Assembly (NCBI RefSeq): GCF_910592395.1
Contig: NC_088311.1
Location: 17,176,501 to 17,240,500, forward strand
DNA from: Lineus longissimus
Lineage: Eukaryota > Nemertea > Pilidiophora > Heteronemertea > Lineidae
Reading direction: 5' to 3'
DNA length: 64,000 nucleotides
The notes under the pieces are model-generated. The model was not told the origin of the DNA and did no database searches. It saw nothing but the letters and a program-made list of their open reading frames with translations. The first letter of the stretch is position 1; the number at the start of each line of letters is the position of its first letter. The position numbers and the translations under genes are program-made. Shown piece by piece: positions 1 to 10,289 of the stretch.

Positions 1-897
1 TTTTCTTGTCAAACTCCAGTTGATTGAGTATTGTGGGTTAATTTACCCGGTGTTGGTGAGGTGGCGTTGTCACGTGTTAAGAGTCCTCTTCATTCCGGTG
101 ATGGGGATAGAAATGATAAGTATATTTTAAAACGACAGGATTGTCAACAGTTCGGGGACAAATACTCAAATAACACTAATATGACCCTAAACCAGTTCTA
201 TATCGTCACCATTAAACAGATGACTATCATAAGCCGATGCCAACAGGAAGTCCAATGAAAAGGCACCGTCGGACGCGAATTCTGTTTTCTGCTTCCAAGT
301 CCTAATTCCTTAGCCGTATCTACATGTAACTGTAAATCATCACCAAATTGGGTGGCCACTGTCTCACAAGTGCCACGTAATTCATTGTTATCAAAACCTT
401 GATATAGCTCTACTACCTTTGTCGTCTGACCAAAGGACAAATCCTTTGCATAATACGCATTTAACGCGGGACTTACTACGTTTCAGTGACTTGCACAGAC
501 CAAATTTGATCCGAGAGTTCTTATTTCTTTTCCCAAGAGTTGAAAATTATAGATTATACATTTATCAGGTGTAGACGCGTAACTTTAAGTTTAATCAACT
601 GGAGTTAGCAGGTATGAAATTCAGCGAAAGTTAGTAAATGGTACTTACCTTCTATAATTTCTAGGTAAAAATGGTGAAAGAACTTGGCGAGGCGTGTGCG
701 GCGTTGAAAGGTCGTTTGAATTTTATCACAACTGGTTATCTACGAACCTTATCTCTTTTTATTTACTACGGATCACGTAGTTACACCGTTTATCTTTGGG
801 GTCACTGGCGATCTGCCACTCACAATATTTTCATTCTCGGGCACAGCTTTCTCAGTCTGGGGACAGACTGGTTTTTTTCAAGGGGGGGGGGGGGGCA
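1..897. other. No gene recognised
   Basis: This stretch has only short open frames with no recognisable motif. It ends in a run of about 14 G after a T/A-rich stretch (about 871-895), which could be the polypurine tract of the LTR-like block that follows. If so, part of this segment would be the decayed 3' end of an LTR retrotransposon, but I see no integrase or RNase H motif to prove it. Confidence 0.3.
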
Positions 898-1384
898 TGA
901 ACCGTGAAGCCCTTAAAAGGGTAGGCTTCACGGTGTTCATAGGGTTAACTCAACTCGTTTGAAGTATACCGAACGTGCCTTATCAAGCTGTTCGCCATTG
1001 TTCTTAGCCTTGATTAATATTATTACACATTATAAGCAGTGAGTCCAGGTGTCCGAGTCACGCGGTTCCAAGTCGGGGGATTGCGGCGACAGCAGTATTC
1101 GTCTTCCGTAATCCTGGACTCTGAGCTCGTGATTTGGCGTCTGGGTATTTAAGTACTGGGCACGTCAGCTCTCTCTCTCTTTCCTCTCTTGGGCGGCCCA
1201 GCTTGCAGCGAGTTGTGTCTAACTTATCCGCAACTCATAAATCAAGTAAGTGCAAATAAACTACATATGATTACTCCTGACTTCCGAGTTCATTCTCTAC
1301 TGAGTTAGTCTGTCTTCAAGTTCAGCATCGGTCTACGGCACCAGGTCTCTTGGGGGATGTTCGTTTGTTAGGGCACTAACATTG
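898..1384 (+). mobile_element. Candidate LTR (long terminal repeat)
   Basis: The block starts with TG directly after a poly(G) run that could serve as polypurine tract. Its first bases form a hairpin: ACCGTGAAGCC (901-911) and GGCTTCACGGT (924-934) are perfect 11-bp arms. A TATA-like TATTTAA lies at 1146-1152, followed by a TC-rich stretch, and an AATAAA polyadenylation signal at 1255-1260. A possible 3' end is the CTAACA near 1378-1384. TG start, promoter, then polyA signal is the usual LTR order. No second copy or target-site duplication is seen, so it could be a solo or terminal LTR, or a chance promoter-like region. Confidence 0.35.
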
Positions 1385-1720
1385 GAATGGCCGAGACGGG
1401 GTCAGTCGTTCTCCGCGAGAGGGCGTACTTTACAAATTAACGACGATTTCCATTGCCTTTGGACACTGTCTTGTCTCTGCCTTCCGTACTTTTGCCGCCG
1501 TTGCAGTTGGTCGCATTTTGAGTTTATTTGTCCCGAAATATTAGCGTTGGAATGGCTGTTCGACATCATGTTATCGGTAAATATTCTTGCTTTACGGTCT
1601 GATGATTTAGGGAAAAATTTAGTAGAAGACGAACAAGTTTTTTTCGTTGATTCTGTGAGAAAAAGACGCTTTTACCCGCAGGCCTACCGGTACCACACGT
1701 GCGTTTGCAATCAATGCACA
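1385..1720 (+). other. Unassigned open stretch
   Basis: A plus-strand frame stays open for about 120 codons (1382-1756) and is rich in Cys and aromatic residues, but no family is recognised. It is cut at about 1721 by the terminal repeat of the next element, so it may be a remnant of the sequence that element jumped into. Its continuation would be expected after 5980. Confidence 0.2.
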
Positions 1721-1869
1721 CTCCAAAAATTAAATAGTAAATCATTTACCATTTGAAGTTGTTAACGATACGTTTACCAATAAGTAGTTAACATAACTAT
1801 TTTCATAGTTAGAGTAACTACTTGAAATCCAAACAGCATGAATACTTTTTTACCATTTCAAGTAGTAAA

Positions 1870-2030
1870 ATCAGCCAACCAATCAGAATCACTGATTTTG
1901 TGAATTAACCACTTGAAGTAGTAAGCTTCGACCAATCAGAATGCGCCCCCAGACAGCAGACGTCCAGCGTCGATCGCCGCCATTTTTAACCCGCTTCAAA
2001 AGCCAAACTTCGTTTTCGCTGATCTTTGAA
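1870..2030 (+). promoter_or_regulatory. TATA-less promoter-like region with CCAAT boxes
   Basis: Two ACCAATCAGAAT-type boxes (about 1877 and 1931, the CCAAT/NF-Y type) precede a GC-richer segment with GCCGCCATTTTT at about 1974, which resembles a YY1-type initiator element. They lie 40-160 bp upstream of the SAM exon start codon at 2031. The arrangement looks like a TATA-less animal promoter. It lies just inside the left end of the putative transposon, where an element's own promoter would sit. Confidence 0.35.
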
Positions 2031-4234
2031 ATGGACGTCGAGGAAACGTTGGCCTCATGGGGGATGGGAGAACTAGTTAAAGTGTTCAAGGGTAAGATAT
2101 AGCTTTTGTAGATATTCTTTTTTTCATGTTTCCGACAGCACAAAAGACATTTTTTTTGACAATTTTGTAAAGGCCTAAGGCAAAAAAGAAAACGCGCACC
2201 ATTCGATACCTGTTTTTAGTTCTCTTTTTTCTTCAGTTCTCACGACGCATGCACAAAACATTTTTATCACCAGTTCGATAGGCTTGTAGGCTACTCTATT
2301 AATGAAGAATGCACTAAACTGGAAAAAGAAGAAGTTTGTAGGCGATGTGATAAGTAAAAGACAACTTAAAAAGGCCCGCGAAAGTGTGCGCCCGTCAGCG
2401 CTCTTGTGATAATGCGATGCGCGCCATGAAGCAAAGTGTCGCACTCTCGATTTAAGAACAGTTTCAAACAGTTTTATTCGATTTTAGTGCTAAATTTTAT
2501 ATGAACATTATTGAAAATTTGTTCCGAAGTATTAGTAGAGCATTCGCGCATTACATGCATTTAATGAGATACTCGTTAGTTTGAATATTCCCGCCGAAAA
2601 AGTTGACGCAAGTGTGAAGTATTTCCGAGAGGGTGCACTCGGATCGAGCTCAAAATCGATGGCGGAAGTCGCCGGGACTGTTGACGTTTTATACTGATCT
2701 AAAATGCGATCGATTTCGACCTCATTCTGCCAAATGTTCCTTTTCCAAATACTTGCGAGCAGAAATTGTTGTCTCATTATAGCAGAGTGTCAAATTCACG
2801 CATATTGCGTGAAATGTCTTGCTGAAAAATGCTTCGGACACAGACGCTTCATTCAGAACAGATGATGATTCATTCATTCATGATTTGCATGCACTGACCC
2901 ACCACCTACAGTGTATAGGCTACAATACATATATAGCCCTGTTAGTGGTGAAGCCTGGCCACCATAGGCCTAAAGGCTTTGAAATGTCCACACTGAATTC
3001 AGTCGAAATCCACTGCCGAGACCAGAAGGCCTTCTGGTCTGACTGGTCACTCGTCGTGAGACTGTTCATTCAATCTGGACGTTTTGATCTGGCATTCTGG
3101 ATGGGTCAGTGTCTGAATTGTCTGCAGTCTTATTGATAGTTGTAAGTTTTGCAGTGCAGTTTGCCTGAGACATATGATCATCCAGGACCACCAGGTCCAG
3201 TCAGTGTTCAGTAGTGTAGCTTATTTAATTTTATGTATTTGGAAAGAGAAGTTCGTTCTGTGGATGCTTTCTTGGATCCTTCCTGTCCTCTACTATTACT
3301 AAATGTCTTTATGATTATCTACCAACTCTGTATTTTTAACTGGCTATTATCGAATGAAATGGCCGGGTCGAAATTGAGTACTCTTGTAGATTACAGTGAA
3401 TAACAGTACCTGGTACATTATCGAATTGATATATCGGATCTCAGTAGGGTCTCCCCATGATCCTTTCCTTTTGCAACACAATGCTTGCCTGCATTAACAA
3501 GAGTGGTAGGCCTAGATAGATGGAAATTCTATAATGCTTAGGGTTAGGGTTAATTCTATAATTTTGATGAAAGTAGGGGGGGGGGGGTCATAATTGGTAG
3601 TATTGATAGTATTGAAAAGTCTCACAACAGGATGTACCAAGATTAATGGCTAGCGATAGTGCGCAGCAGTGGTTGTTGAATGATTGTGGTTGATCATGAA
3701 TCTTTTTGTTCCAAAATTTGTTTTATTGATTCTAAATTGGCTGCTAGTGCTACAATAAAATTTGCACAGGATGTTGAAAATACTCCAAAAACTGCAAACC
3801 ATTCCATTACATGTAGGCCGCTGAGAAGGGGTGGTGCTTTTGGACTACAAAGTTTTTTGTGTCCATTTTGTGGGAGGTGATGGTGACCTAGGTTTTTTTT
3901 CTTTTTTTGTAGAATTGAATCCTGATCAAACCAAGAATTACTCTATGGAAGCATGTCAGTATTGACCGGCTGGCCTGTTGTCATTAATTACTAGTACTTA
4001 GTATACTTAATACCACCAGATTAAGCTTAAAGTATAGCAACCTTCATTTTTGCATGATTTTCATTTCATTTAGGACTTCATCTATTTTCAGATGAAGGCA
4101 TTGATGAGGAGGCATTTTGTATGTTGGACGATGAAATAATAAAGGAGCTGATTCCAAAAATTGGTACCAGAATGAAGTTTGCAAGGAAGTACCGCAATCT
4201 ACTACTATGTAATAGTCATGATAGTAGTCTTGGG
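2031..4234 (+). CDS. SAM-domain (sterile alpha motif) protein, two exons visible
   Basis: Exon 1 (2031-2091) starts with ATG and encodes the first helix of a SAM domain (WGMGELVKVFK). It ends in phase 1 at a GGTAAG donor. Exon 2 (4092-4234) follows a TTTTCAG acceptor and continues in phase with DEGIDEEAFCML and KELIPKIGTRMKF, the rest of the SAM fold, then a GGGGTAAGG donor. SAM domains mediate protein-protein or RNA contacts. SAM modules of this wording occur in multicopy, TE-like genes of invertebrates (family knowledge from memory). The junction fits so well that the ~2-kb intron is very likely real. Later exons are not identified; the zinc-finger frame 90 bp downstream is a candidate. Lying inside a TIR-bounded segment, it is probably TE-encoded. 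Confidence 0.65.
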
Positions 4235-4322
4235 GTAAGGATCTGATTTGATTATAGAAAATCATACTCGGAAAGTGTGGAATTGCTTTGAAAAGTGATT
4301 CTTTGTGTTGTAATCGTCAAGT

Positions 4323-5039
4323 ATGGACCTACCTTTAACTTGTTTCGTTTGTTCACAGAATGTGACAGGAGGATTAAAAACATTATTTATCCACCTGCGG
4401 ATGTCGCATGCACTAACCTATGCTGGTAAGTATTTTTTGTGTGCGCAAAATGGATGCCAGAGAACATTTAGTGGTGTTTGGCCATATAAAAGACATATTG
4501 CGACGCACATTGTGAATGAGGACAGAGGTAATGAATCCCAAGATGACTGCACTGGTAATGCAAAAGTTGAAGCACGTGATGACATGGTCATGGATGATGT
4601 CATGGACGTAGATGATAGAGTGGGGACACATGAAACAGTTCCAAATGCAAATGAAACCATTCTAGAGCAACTTGACCTGTTTGCCATATCATCAAAATTT
4701 ATAAGTAGACTGAGAGCAAAGCCTAATGTTCCCGCTGCAGCTCTCCAAACTGTTCTTGAGTGCACAACAGAGATGTTCTCTGAAATTCTTGAGTCACTGC
4801 TGGAACGTACCAAGAAACTTATCCATGATCTCGGTGGTGATGAAAATAAGAATGAGGAAGTGGCGGACCTCTGCCGGGATTTTACCGACTGCTTTCATCC
4901 ATTTGCTGGATTGGAAACCAACTGGCTGCAGGTCAAGTATTTTTTAAATGCAGGCACATACATACCTCCAGTAAGCATTCCGCTAGGTACATCTTTTGAC
5001 CCACAACCTCATATAAATTTCTTTTGTAAATACATGTAG
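4323..5039 (+). CDS. C2H2 zinc-finger protein of multicopy TE-like type
   Basis: A 238-residue frame from ATG 4323. Near the N-terminus are two C2H2-like fingers: CFVC with a His-x4-His pair about 13 residues on (residues ~8-29), and C-x4-C with His-x3-His (~41-62). An acidic linker (~67-110) follows, then a helical region and the motif LETNWLQVKYF with IPLGTSFDP near the C-terminus. I associate that motif, preceded by zinc fingers, with multicopy TE-linked proteins of invertebrates and fish, but cannot name the family. The frame ends soon after IPLGTSFDP, where I would expect more sequence, so it is probably 3'-truncated or continues in an unseen exon. It may be one gene with the SAM exons. 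Confidence 0.55.
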   Translation: MDLPLTCFVCSQNVTGGLKTLFIHLRMSHALTYAGKYFLCAQNGCQRTFSGVWPYKRHIATHIVNEDRGNESQDDCTGNAKVEARDDMVMDDVMDVDDRVGTHETVPNANETILEQLDLFAISSKFISRLRAKPNVPAAALQTVLECTTEMFSEILESLLERTKKLIHDLGGDENKNEEVADLCRDFTDCFHPFAGLETNWLQVKYFLNAGTYIPPVSIPLGTSFDPQPHINFFCKYM

Positions 5040-5350
5040 ATGTTAATTAGACTAAATCTGCTAGAGTATAAAGAGGAAGATCCTATGATATTTGCAAAGG
5101 TCTGGCCATTTATAGTGTGAGGATATCTTGGGATTACTGTATAGGGGGCAATGTATCAAGGGGTTATTGTCCTGAAAACGTTTTACTGCTTTCAAATTGA
5201 ATGAATGTGAAATGAATTGTTAACTTAATTGTCATTGATAGATTTCTACTTTAAATGCCAGTCACAAATTTGAATGTGATGAGTTGAAAACTATAGTTAA
5301 TGATAAATTTCTGTTGTAAATACATGTAGATGTAATCAGACTAAATGCGT
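5015..5350. repeat. Direct repeat of ~45 bp
   Basis: Two near-identical copies (about 5015-5062 and 5303-5350) share AAATTTCTNTTGTAAATA followed by CATGTAGATG and AGACTAAAT. The first copy contains the stop codon of the zinc-finger frame. The stretch between them shows no gene. The duplication may reflect a small local rearrangement at the 3' end of the element. Confidence 0.5.
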
Positions 5351-5615
5351 TTAGTGTTTGTTTTTCATTAAAAGGTAATTCTTTTAGTGACAACATGGTT
5401 GTGTACCCTAGCTTAAAGAGGATAACGCCGTACAATAAGTCTTGATCTCTTTGAGAATTAGTTGTAGGACGCTATCTCCTGTAAGAACTACAACCCAATG
5501 ATGGGATCTGTGACCCTGGCAATATGTAGCAAATGCACTTTAAAAAGGCTCTTTGGACATTAGTTCTATCACTCATTGTTCTCACACTGTCCAAAATACT
5601 GGTTATTTTAGACCC

Positions 5616-5722
5616 CTCATAATGAGGAAATCCGGGCCTCCTTGCTGCCGATCTCAAGTAGACGAACAGGTGTCGGCTTGAGAGAAACAGTAGCAGTTAC
5701 AGCCCGGATTTCCTCATTATGA
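5616..5722. repeat. Inverted repeat / small MITE-like hairpin
   Basis: The arm CTCATAATGAGGAAATCCGG (5616-5635, extending to 5637) is repeated in reverse complement at 5702-5722 with essentially no mismatch over 21 bp, enclosing about 64 bp. The outer part, CTCATAATGAG, is itself palindromic. It lies inside the right half of the putative 4.3-kb transposon and could be a tiny nested MITE or a structured 3' UTR element. Confidence 0.55.
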
Positions 5723-6143
5723 CCCTAACTAGCCCATCCGCCAAAAAGGGAGCCACAAGTACATAATAGTTAATGTGGATGGATAAAGTAGTAAGGATCA
5801 CTATCAAAATGGTTAAAATTGAAACTATAAAATGGTTAAAAATCAACTACTTATGGTAGTTATTTTATTAACTATTTTGAAATAGTTAAACTAACCACTT
5901 ATCAGTCGGTGCAATACTAAGCCCCAAAGTAGTTACCATTTAACTATTAATAGTTAGTTTTCACCATTTAATTTTTGGAGTGCATGGCGTGTGTCACTGT
6001 GTGTCATTGACAGTGACATTGTCAAGTTGTGTGTAGACTTTAGACCAGTATAGGCGTTCAGGCTACAGGCTACATCATGTCTGTATTAGCCTAGTGTCAC
6101 TTTCAGCTCAGTCTCACTCTGTGTTAGTGTCGCTACTGATGTC

Positions 6144-6836
6144 ATGTTAGCTGCCCATGTCTGGAAGCAGGTGGAAGATGCATATGGGCCCCATTCTGTG
6201 GACTTGATGGCCCTTGATAGTAATGCTATGAGCGATAATCAGGGAGTCGTCTTGAGACATTTTACCCCAGCACCGAGCCTGTTAACATCTGGTGTCAATT
6301 TGTTTGCACAGGATATTTCAGCAGAGTCGAACCCTTATGTATATCCACCTGCTTCCATGGTTCTCTCAGTGTTGACGTTTCTTGTTGAGCAGCGGGTTGA
6401 GAAGTGTACCGTGGTGGTACAAGTATCTGATTCAGCACCCTTGTGGATGCCGATCGTCAAGTTGTATGCTGTATCAGAGCAGATTCTGGGTAGAAGGGGT
6501 CAGCGTGATGTGGTTTTGGTGCCCTCCAAGAAGGGGTTTGTTGCAGATCGAAAGGGTTTGGCTGGGTCTTTGATGGCCTATAGGTTTGTTTTCCAGCCTG
6601 TTGTAAGTGAGTAGTCTTTTATCTCTTGTACATCTGTTTTCCAGGCTCAGCTGCCTATCAATATCGAGGCCATCGAGGGCAGGCTTGCTCAGATACACAG
6701 TGTGTGGAAGAATTCGAATAATGCTAGGAAGTCTAGTATAGCCAATAGTTTGGAACTATTTTTTGCACAATTGAGTCATAAACCTGATTTGACAACTTGT
6801 GACCCCTATGATGTCATTAAGTTTTTGATTTGGAAG
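6144..6836 (+). pseudogene. YR retroelement copy 1: RNase-H-like region plus start of tyrosine recombinase
   Basis: The first exon (6144-6602) encodes the region after the reverse transcriptase in tyrosine-recombinase retroelements (Ngaro/DIRS-like). Visible words are VDLMALDSNAM, HFTPAPSLLTSGVN, PYVYPPASMV and VPSKKGF. A GTAAGT donor at 6603 and a CCAG acceptor ending at 6644 define a 42-bp intron. The next exon (6645-6836) encodes the N-terminal helical domain of the recombinase (SSIANSLELFFAQL) and ends at a GGTATC donor. No catalytic recombinase domain follows, and no reverse transcriptase precedes it, so this is a fragment. The first exon is open, but the copy is truncated at both ends. 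Confidence 0.65.
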
Positions 6837-6975
6837 GTATCCATAGTGCTAAGACGTCACTCGGTCACGTGATCGCTTTATTTCCCTCAGTCTATTTTTT
6901 GGAAGCCGCACTGAGCGGACGTTCCGTCCCATTGCTCTGGGAGAACAGACTGTTTGTGTTCAAGGGTGACTTAAT

Positions 6976-7003
6976 ACGGGCCAGCTATGTTTGGCTGGCC
7001 CGT
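6976..7003. repeat. Perfect 10-bp-stem hairpin
   Basis: ACGGGCCAGC (6976-6985) and GCTGGCCCGT (6994-7003) are perfect inverted arms with an 8-base loop. It lies just upstream of the palindrome array and between the two YR-element copies. Such a stem would be very stable in single-stranded DNA or RNA. Confidence 0.75.
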
Positions 7004-7072
7004 GCTGTGTTCATCTTGTGGGACGTTGCTCAATCTCGCGGAGTCTTTGGGGAGTCTTTGGGGACTGTGAGC

Positions 7073-7265
7073 TTCTATCCGGTGGGATAGAGCTTCTATC
7101 CAATGGGATAGAGATCGAGACCGGGGGTCTCGGAGCTCTCCGGGGGACAGCCGGGAATACAAGCTATCCGGGGGATAGATGTCGAGACCGGGGGTCTCAG
7201 TGCTGTCCGGGGGATAACGGAGAGTGTAGTCTATCTGGGGGAGGAAATTTTCAGACCGGGGGTCT
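7073..7265. repeat. Array of alternating short palindromes
   Basis: At least eight short inverted repeats stand in a row. One kind is CTATCC-N3/4-GGATAG (about 7075-7090, 7095-7110, 7164-7178, with degenerate forms near 7204 and 7230). The other is GAGACC-GGG-GGTCTC (about 7118-7132, 7185-7199, and near 7251 with a shortened arm). Spacers are 4-30 bp. The array is strongly G-rich on the plus strand. Nothing in it is coding. It may be a terminal-repeat or recombinase-recognition region of the YR elements, a protein-binding array, or a structured RNA. Confidence 0.7.
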
Positions 7266-7698
7266 AAGAGCTGTGCGGGGTCTTGTCCGGCCGTGCGGGG
7301 GCGGCCTACAGGTGTTCAGCAGTCTATCAGAGACAGTCTATCCGGGTATTTGTCAGGGGACCTTGTTGCGCTGTCAGGGGGTCACCCGGGCCCACGTCTT
7401 GGTGACCCTAGGATTTGAGATTGGGGTTGAGTGTCGGGGGACCCATGCAGGGGTGGTTTGGTACCCCACGGTAGGCTCAGGTGGGGCTAAAAATTTGTTT
7501 GTTTTTTGCTACGAAACTGACCAGGGTGGGTAACGCTTTAAGGTTGTTGCGCAGGTATGCTGTAATAAACTTTGTTCGTGGTGATTTTTCGATGTTCAGG
7601 CGTCGGCGTAATTGGTGTGCTATGTTGAGGGCACGGTTGTGTAATAAGCCCAATTTAAAGGGCTAGGCCTGGAAAGATTGGTTCATTCTTCAATCAGT

Positions 7699-7893
7699 AT
7701 GGCGAAGGTGTGGCTCAAAGACGGCCATTCCCTGGTGGGTCTCGATATACTGCCAGTCATAATCAGGCTGAAGGATTTGGGCGACGTCGACGTGGCAGAC
7801 TTTGCAAGCCCAAGGAAGAAGTATGCCCTGTCTTCATATTCCAGTGAGGACCTGGGAATAGAGGCATTGGCCATAATGGGTCACGACATACAG
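7699..7893 (+). CDS. Small unidentified exon, 65 residues
   Basis: ATG 7699 opens a frame with good coding character (MAKVWLKDGHSLVG at the start, SEDLGIEALAIMGHDIQ at the end) that stops at a CAGGTGAGC splice donor at 7893/7894. I do not recognise the family. It lies between the two YR-element copies, about 1.4 kb upstream of a gag-like frame on the same strand, so it could be the first exon of that element or a host exon. No downstream partner exon was identified. Confidence 0.35.
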
Positions 7894-8500
7894 GTGAGCC
7901 CATTATTTGTTCGGTTTTATGTACATTTAAGTTGGTCTCGCTTCAAGCAAGGGAATAGTTATGCCGCGGAGGTCATCAGGGCCGTGCTAGCCGGTGTAAC
8001 GTTTTTGAGTGTTCCCAGTTGTTGAGTGTTTCCCTTCTTTGTTTGGGAACAGACAAAGATAAATTGACAGGTTTCCCCTTTGACGGTCGTGGCCTCTCTA
8101 GCTGTCTATGGTTTGGCAAACACTGAAATATGGGGAACAGCCACCAATGTCACGCCAGCGTTAGCACCTGTTCCTGATCGGAGGGGTCCTTGTGTAAACC
8201 CCCCCCCCTCCGAAGCCTTCAGGGTGAGCAGAATGTGACCGGGCTCGGGATAAGAATGTTGAACGTCTTGGGTAGAATCCCAAGATTATACGTAGTCAAG
8301 TGGCGCTCTGCCCAAGGTCTTGGGAGTTACACCAGTAAGGTTTGCGGTACTAGTAATACCATTCCCTCGTTCACATGAAACAGTAATCATGGGGTCTTGT
8401 CGACGGGCAACGGCTCATGCCGGGTGGTACGCTGATGTTTTATAACGCGTTCGGGCCCAAAGCCGGGTTGTAAGTTGTACTTTAACTTCGCCACATCTAG

Positions 8501-8766
8501 GAGTACCTGGCGGGAAGAAATGACGACAATCTCGACAATAGAAGGCGGCTGGTGCACTGTGCGGTGCTTCAGGCGAACGACAAAGGTTCGCCATCGGGCC
8601 AGCGGCTCACCAAGCCGGGTGGGGACCCGTTGCCTGGGACGTCTGCTGCATCCTCGGGGGATACGACTCACGAAGTTGGTAAGGGGAAGGCCCCTGCGGG
8701 AGCCTCGTCGGGTACCAAGGCTGCTGGGAAATCTCCACGGAGGCGTCTTCGGGAGGTGTTAAGAGG
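8501..8766 (+). CDS. Possible upstream gag exon (low-complexity, basic)
   Basis: Between a CACATCTAG acceptor and a GAGGGTAAG donor a frame is open for 88 codons. It is rich in Gly, Ser, Lys and Pro (GQRLTKPGGDPLPG and similar) and ends in a basic stretch. This composition suits the disordered N-terminal part of a gag-like protein, and a gag-like frame follows on the same strand at 9267. The phases of the two exons do not match directly, so either an intermediate exon or a frameshift is needed. Confidence 0.3.
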
Positions 8767-9266
8767 GTAAGTTCTGGCGGTATTACATGTATCAGGGGTA
8801 TAGGCATGTGTGTGTAGGTGGGCAGGGCATTGAGCGAAGGGCATCCTGGTTCTGTGGGTTCAAGCAGGGAGTAGTGCCAGTTTTACCGCCCACGTTTTTA
8901 CAACCCGTCGTTTTTCTTTCTTTTTTTTCTGCTTGAATGTTTTGAACATCGGAAACAGCTAATTGAGCAATTTCTTGCATAAGCAATAGCAGACCGATGA
9001 GAATACGGACAAATTAAGAACTTTTGCGAAAGGAAAGCAATTCTGAATTTCGGGTTGGCTGCAATGGTTATCGGTTTATGGTAGCAAATTATCAGCGCAT
9101 GAGCGAATTTTGGATCAGAACACGGTCGGAGTGCACCCCGATTGAGCACGCAGTTTTTCGTTTAAAGCACATTCGTTTATATGCCCACCTATGCGGAAAG
9201 GCTGGTTAGGAGTTTTGCTGTCTTGCTACAATGATAATGTAGGCCTCCACGTATTCTATTCAGGTT

Positions 9267-9883
9267 ATGGATGAATTCGTGGCAAAGGACGCAGACAGGC
9301 TGCATACACTCGAGCGGGAGATGAAGAAGATGAAGCAGGCGCAAGAAGGAGGAAACGTAGACTTGGCTCTCGCTCAGGTGAGAATGCTGGCGGGAGGGTC
9401 CGCATCTGCAAACGCGGTTCTGATAGCGGCTATGGAGGCGTTGCACGATGCCGCGTCTGCATGTGAGCATAAGGACAAGGATTTATATAAAATGGCGGTA
9501 AAAGCATGCCGGGAGAACGACGTCAGTGGGCCTCTCCATGGGCTTGTTATTAAGCTTGTGGGCTCGGAGACTGCGAAGAAGGCCCAAACAGCTGTTGACG
9601 CTTGGAAAAAGGTTTTAAAGAAAACTAAGGCCAAGGACGCAGCAGAGAAGGACGGGGGGATCGTGATAAGCCCGAGCAGTTTCTCCAGTCGCAGCTGTTC
9701 TCCCGTCTGTTTGCGCAGTTAGCCTCAGGCAGTAGTGGGTCAGGTCAACGTTTCCCTTATAGGGGTAGGGGTCGTGGGACCAGACGCGCCCCGTCTGGTG
9801 CAAGGCCATGTTTTGTGTGCCAGGCCACTGATCATTGGGCGGCAAACTGTCCATTGAGATCAGAGAAGAAACCAGATGTTTAA
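9267..9883 (+). pseudogene. YR retroelement copy 2: gag-like protein with zinc knuckle, frameshifted
   Basis: From ATG 9267 a helical, Lys/Ala-rich frame runs to 9722 (DRLHTLEREMKKMKQA near its start). A second frame takes over near 9655, after a run of G, and reads through a GRGRG stretch to a CCHC zinc knuckle, CFVCQATDHWAANC, at about 9809-9850, ending at TAA 9881. Zinc knuckles bind nucleic acid in gag proteins of retroelements. The switch of frame at the G run marks an indel, so this copy is inactive. The next recognisable sequence is RNase-H-like rather than reverse transcriptase, so the middle of the element has been deleted. Confidence 0.6.
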
Positions 9884-9908
9884 TCCATAGGCTTACAAGC
9901 AGTTTTGA

Positions 9909-10253
9909 GTGCTCTTACGACTCTTTTTATGTCTCTTGATCATGCCGAGGTTGATGTTCATTAGAGAGTCCTTTAAGTTGGATGAGAACTACTACTTCTT
10001 CCCGCCTTTCGTAATGATTCCTGCAGTGTTGGCGTTTCTACTGCGGGAATGTAGGCGCCCTTTGAGAGTGACACTGGTGGTTCACAAACCTTCGCGAATT
10101 CCTCACTGGTGGCCTCAGCTGGTGGGTAAAGCTAGGATAATGCTATTGGGCAACACGGGGGCTGGGAATGTCTTGGAAGTCCCATCGAAAACTGGTTATA
10201 TTCTGACGGCGTTGAAGGTGCCTTTGTATGCAGCTCGTTTTCGTCTACATTGA
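9909..10253 (+). pseudogene. YR retroelement copy 2: RNase-H-like region fragment
   Basis: Residues such as YFFPPFVMIPAVLAFL, HWWPQLVGKA and VLEVPSKTGYI align by eye with the corresponding part of copy 1 (PYVYPPASMVLSVLTFL, VPSKKGF). In these elements the region lies between reverse transcriptase and recombinase. The stop at 10253 is followed within 40 bp by a pyrimidine-rich CAG acceptor-like site and then recombinase sequence, as in copy 1. Reverse transcriptase motifs are absent upstream. Confidence 0.55.
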
Positions 10254-10289
10254 TGTTCTGTAATGTAACTGTTTCCTGACCTTTTCAGA

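Larger units (their letters stand above)
1721..5980. mobile_element. Putative DNA transposon, ~4.3 kb, with SAM and C2H2 genes
   Basis: Both ends carry the inverted terminal sequence CTCCAAAAATTAAAT (1721-1735, and reversed up to 5980). Inside each end lie 150-200 bp of AT-rich subterminal sequence with repeated AAGTAGTTA / TAACTACTT and CCATTT words in mirror orientation, typical of transposase-binding subterminal repeats. The interior holds a split SAM-domain gene and a C2H2 zinc-finger gene, both on plus. TGCA lies next to both ends, but with an extra CA on the left, so no clean target-site duplication can be claimed. The superfamily is not identified; the termini resemble no standard consensus I can name. 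The two ends could also belong to two related MITEs flanking unrelated genes. Confidence 0.45.

Noticed and set aside
3538-3553. Telomere-like TTAGGGTTAGGGTTA
   Set aside because: Only about two and a half units in the middle of the window; too short for an interstitial telomere and expected occasionally by chance.
6971-7533. Large open frames across the G-rich palindrome array
   Set aside because: Gly/Ser/Arg-rich frames open on both strands because of base composition; the palindromes, not the codons, are the regular feature.
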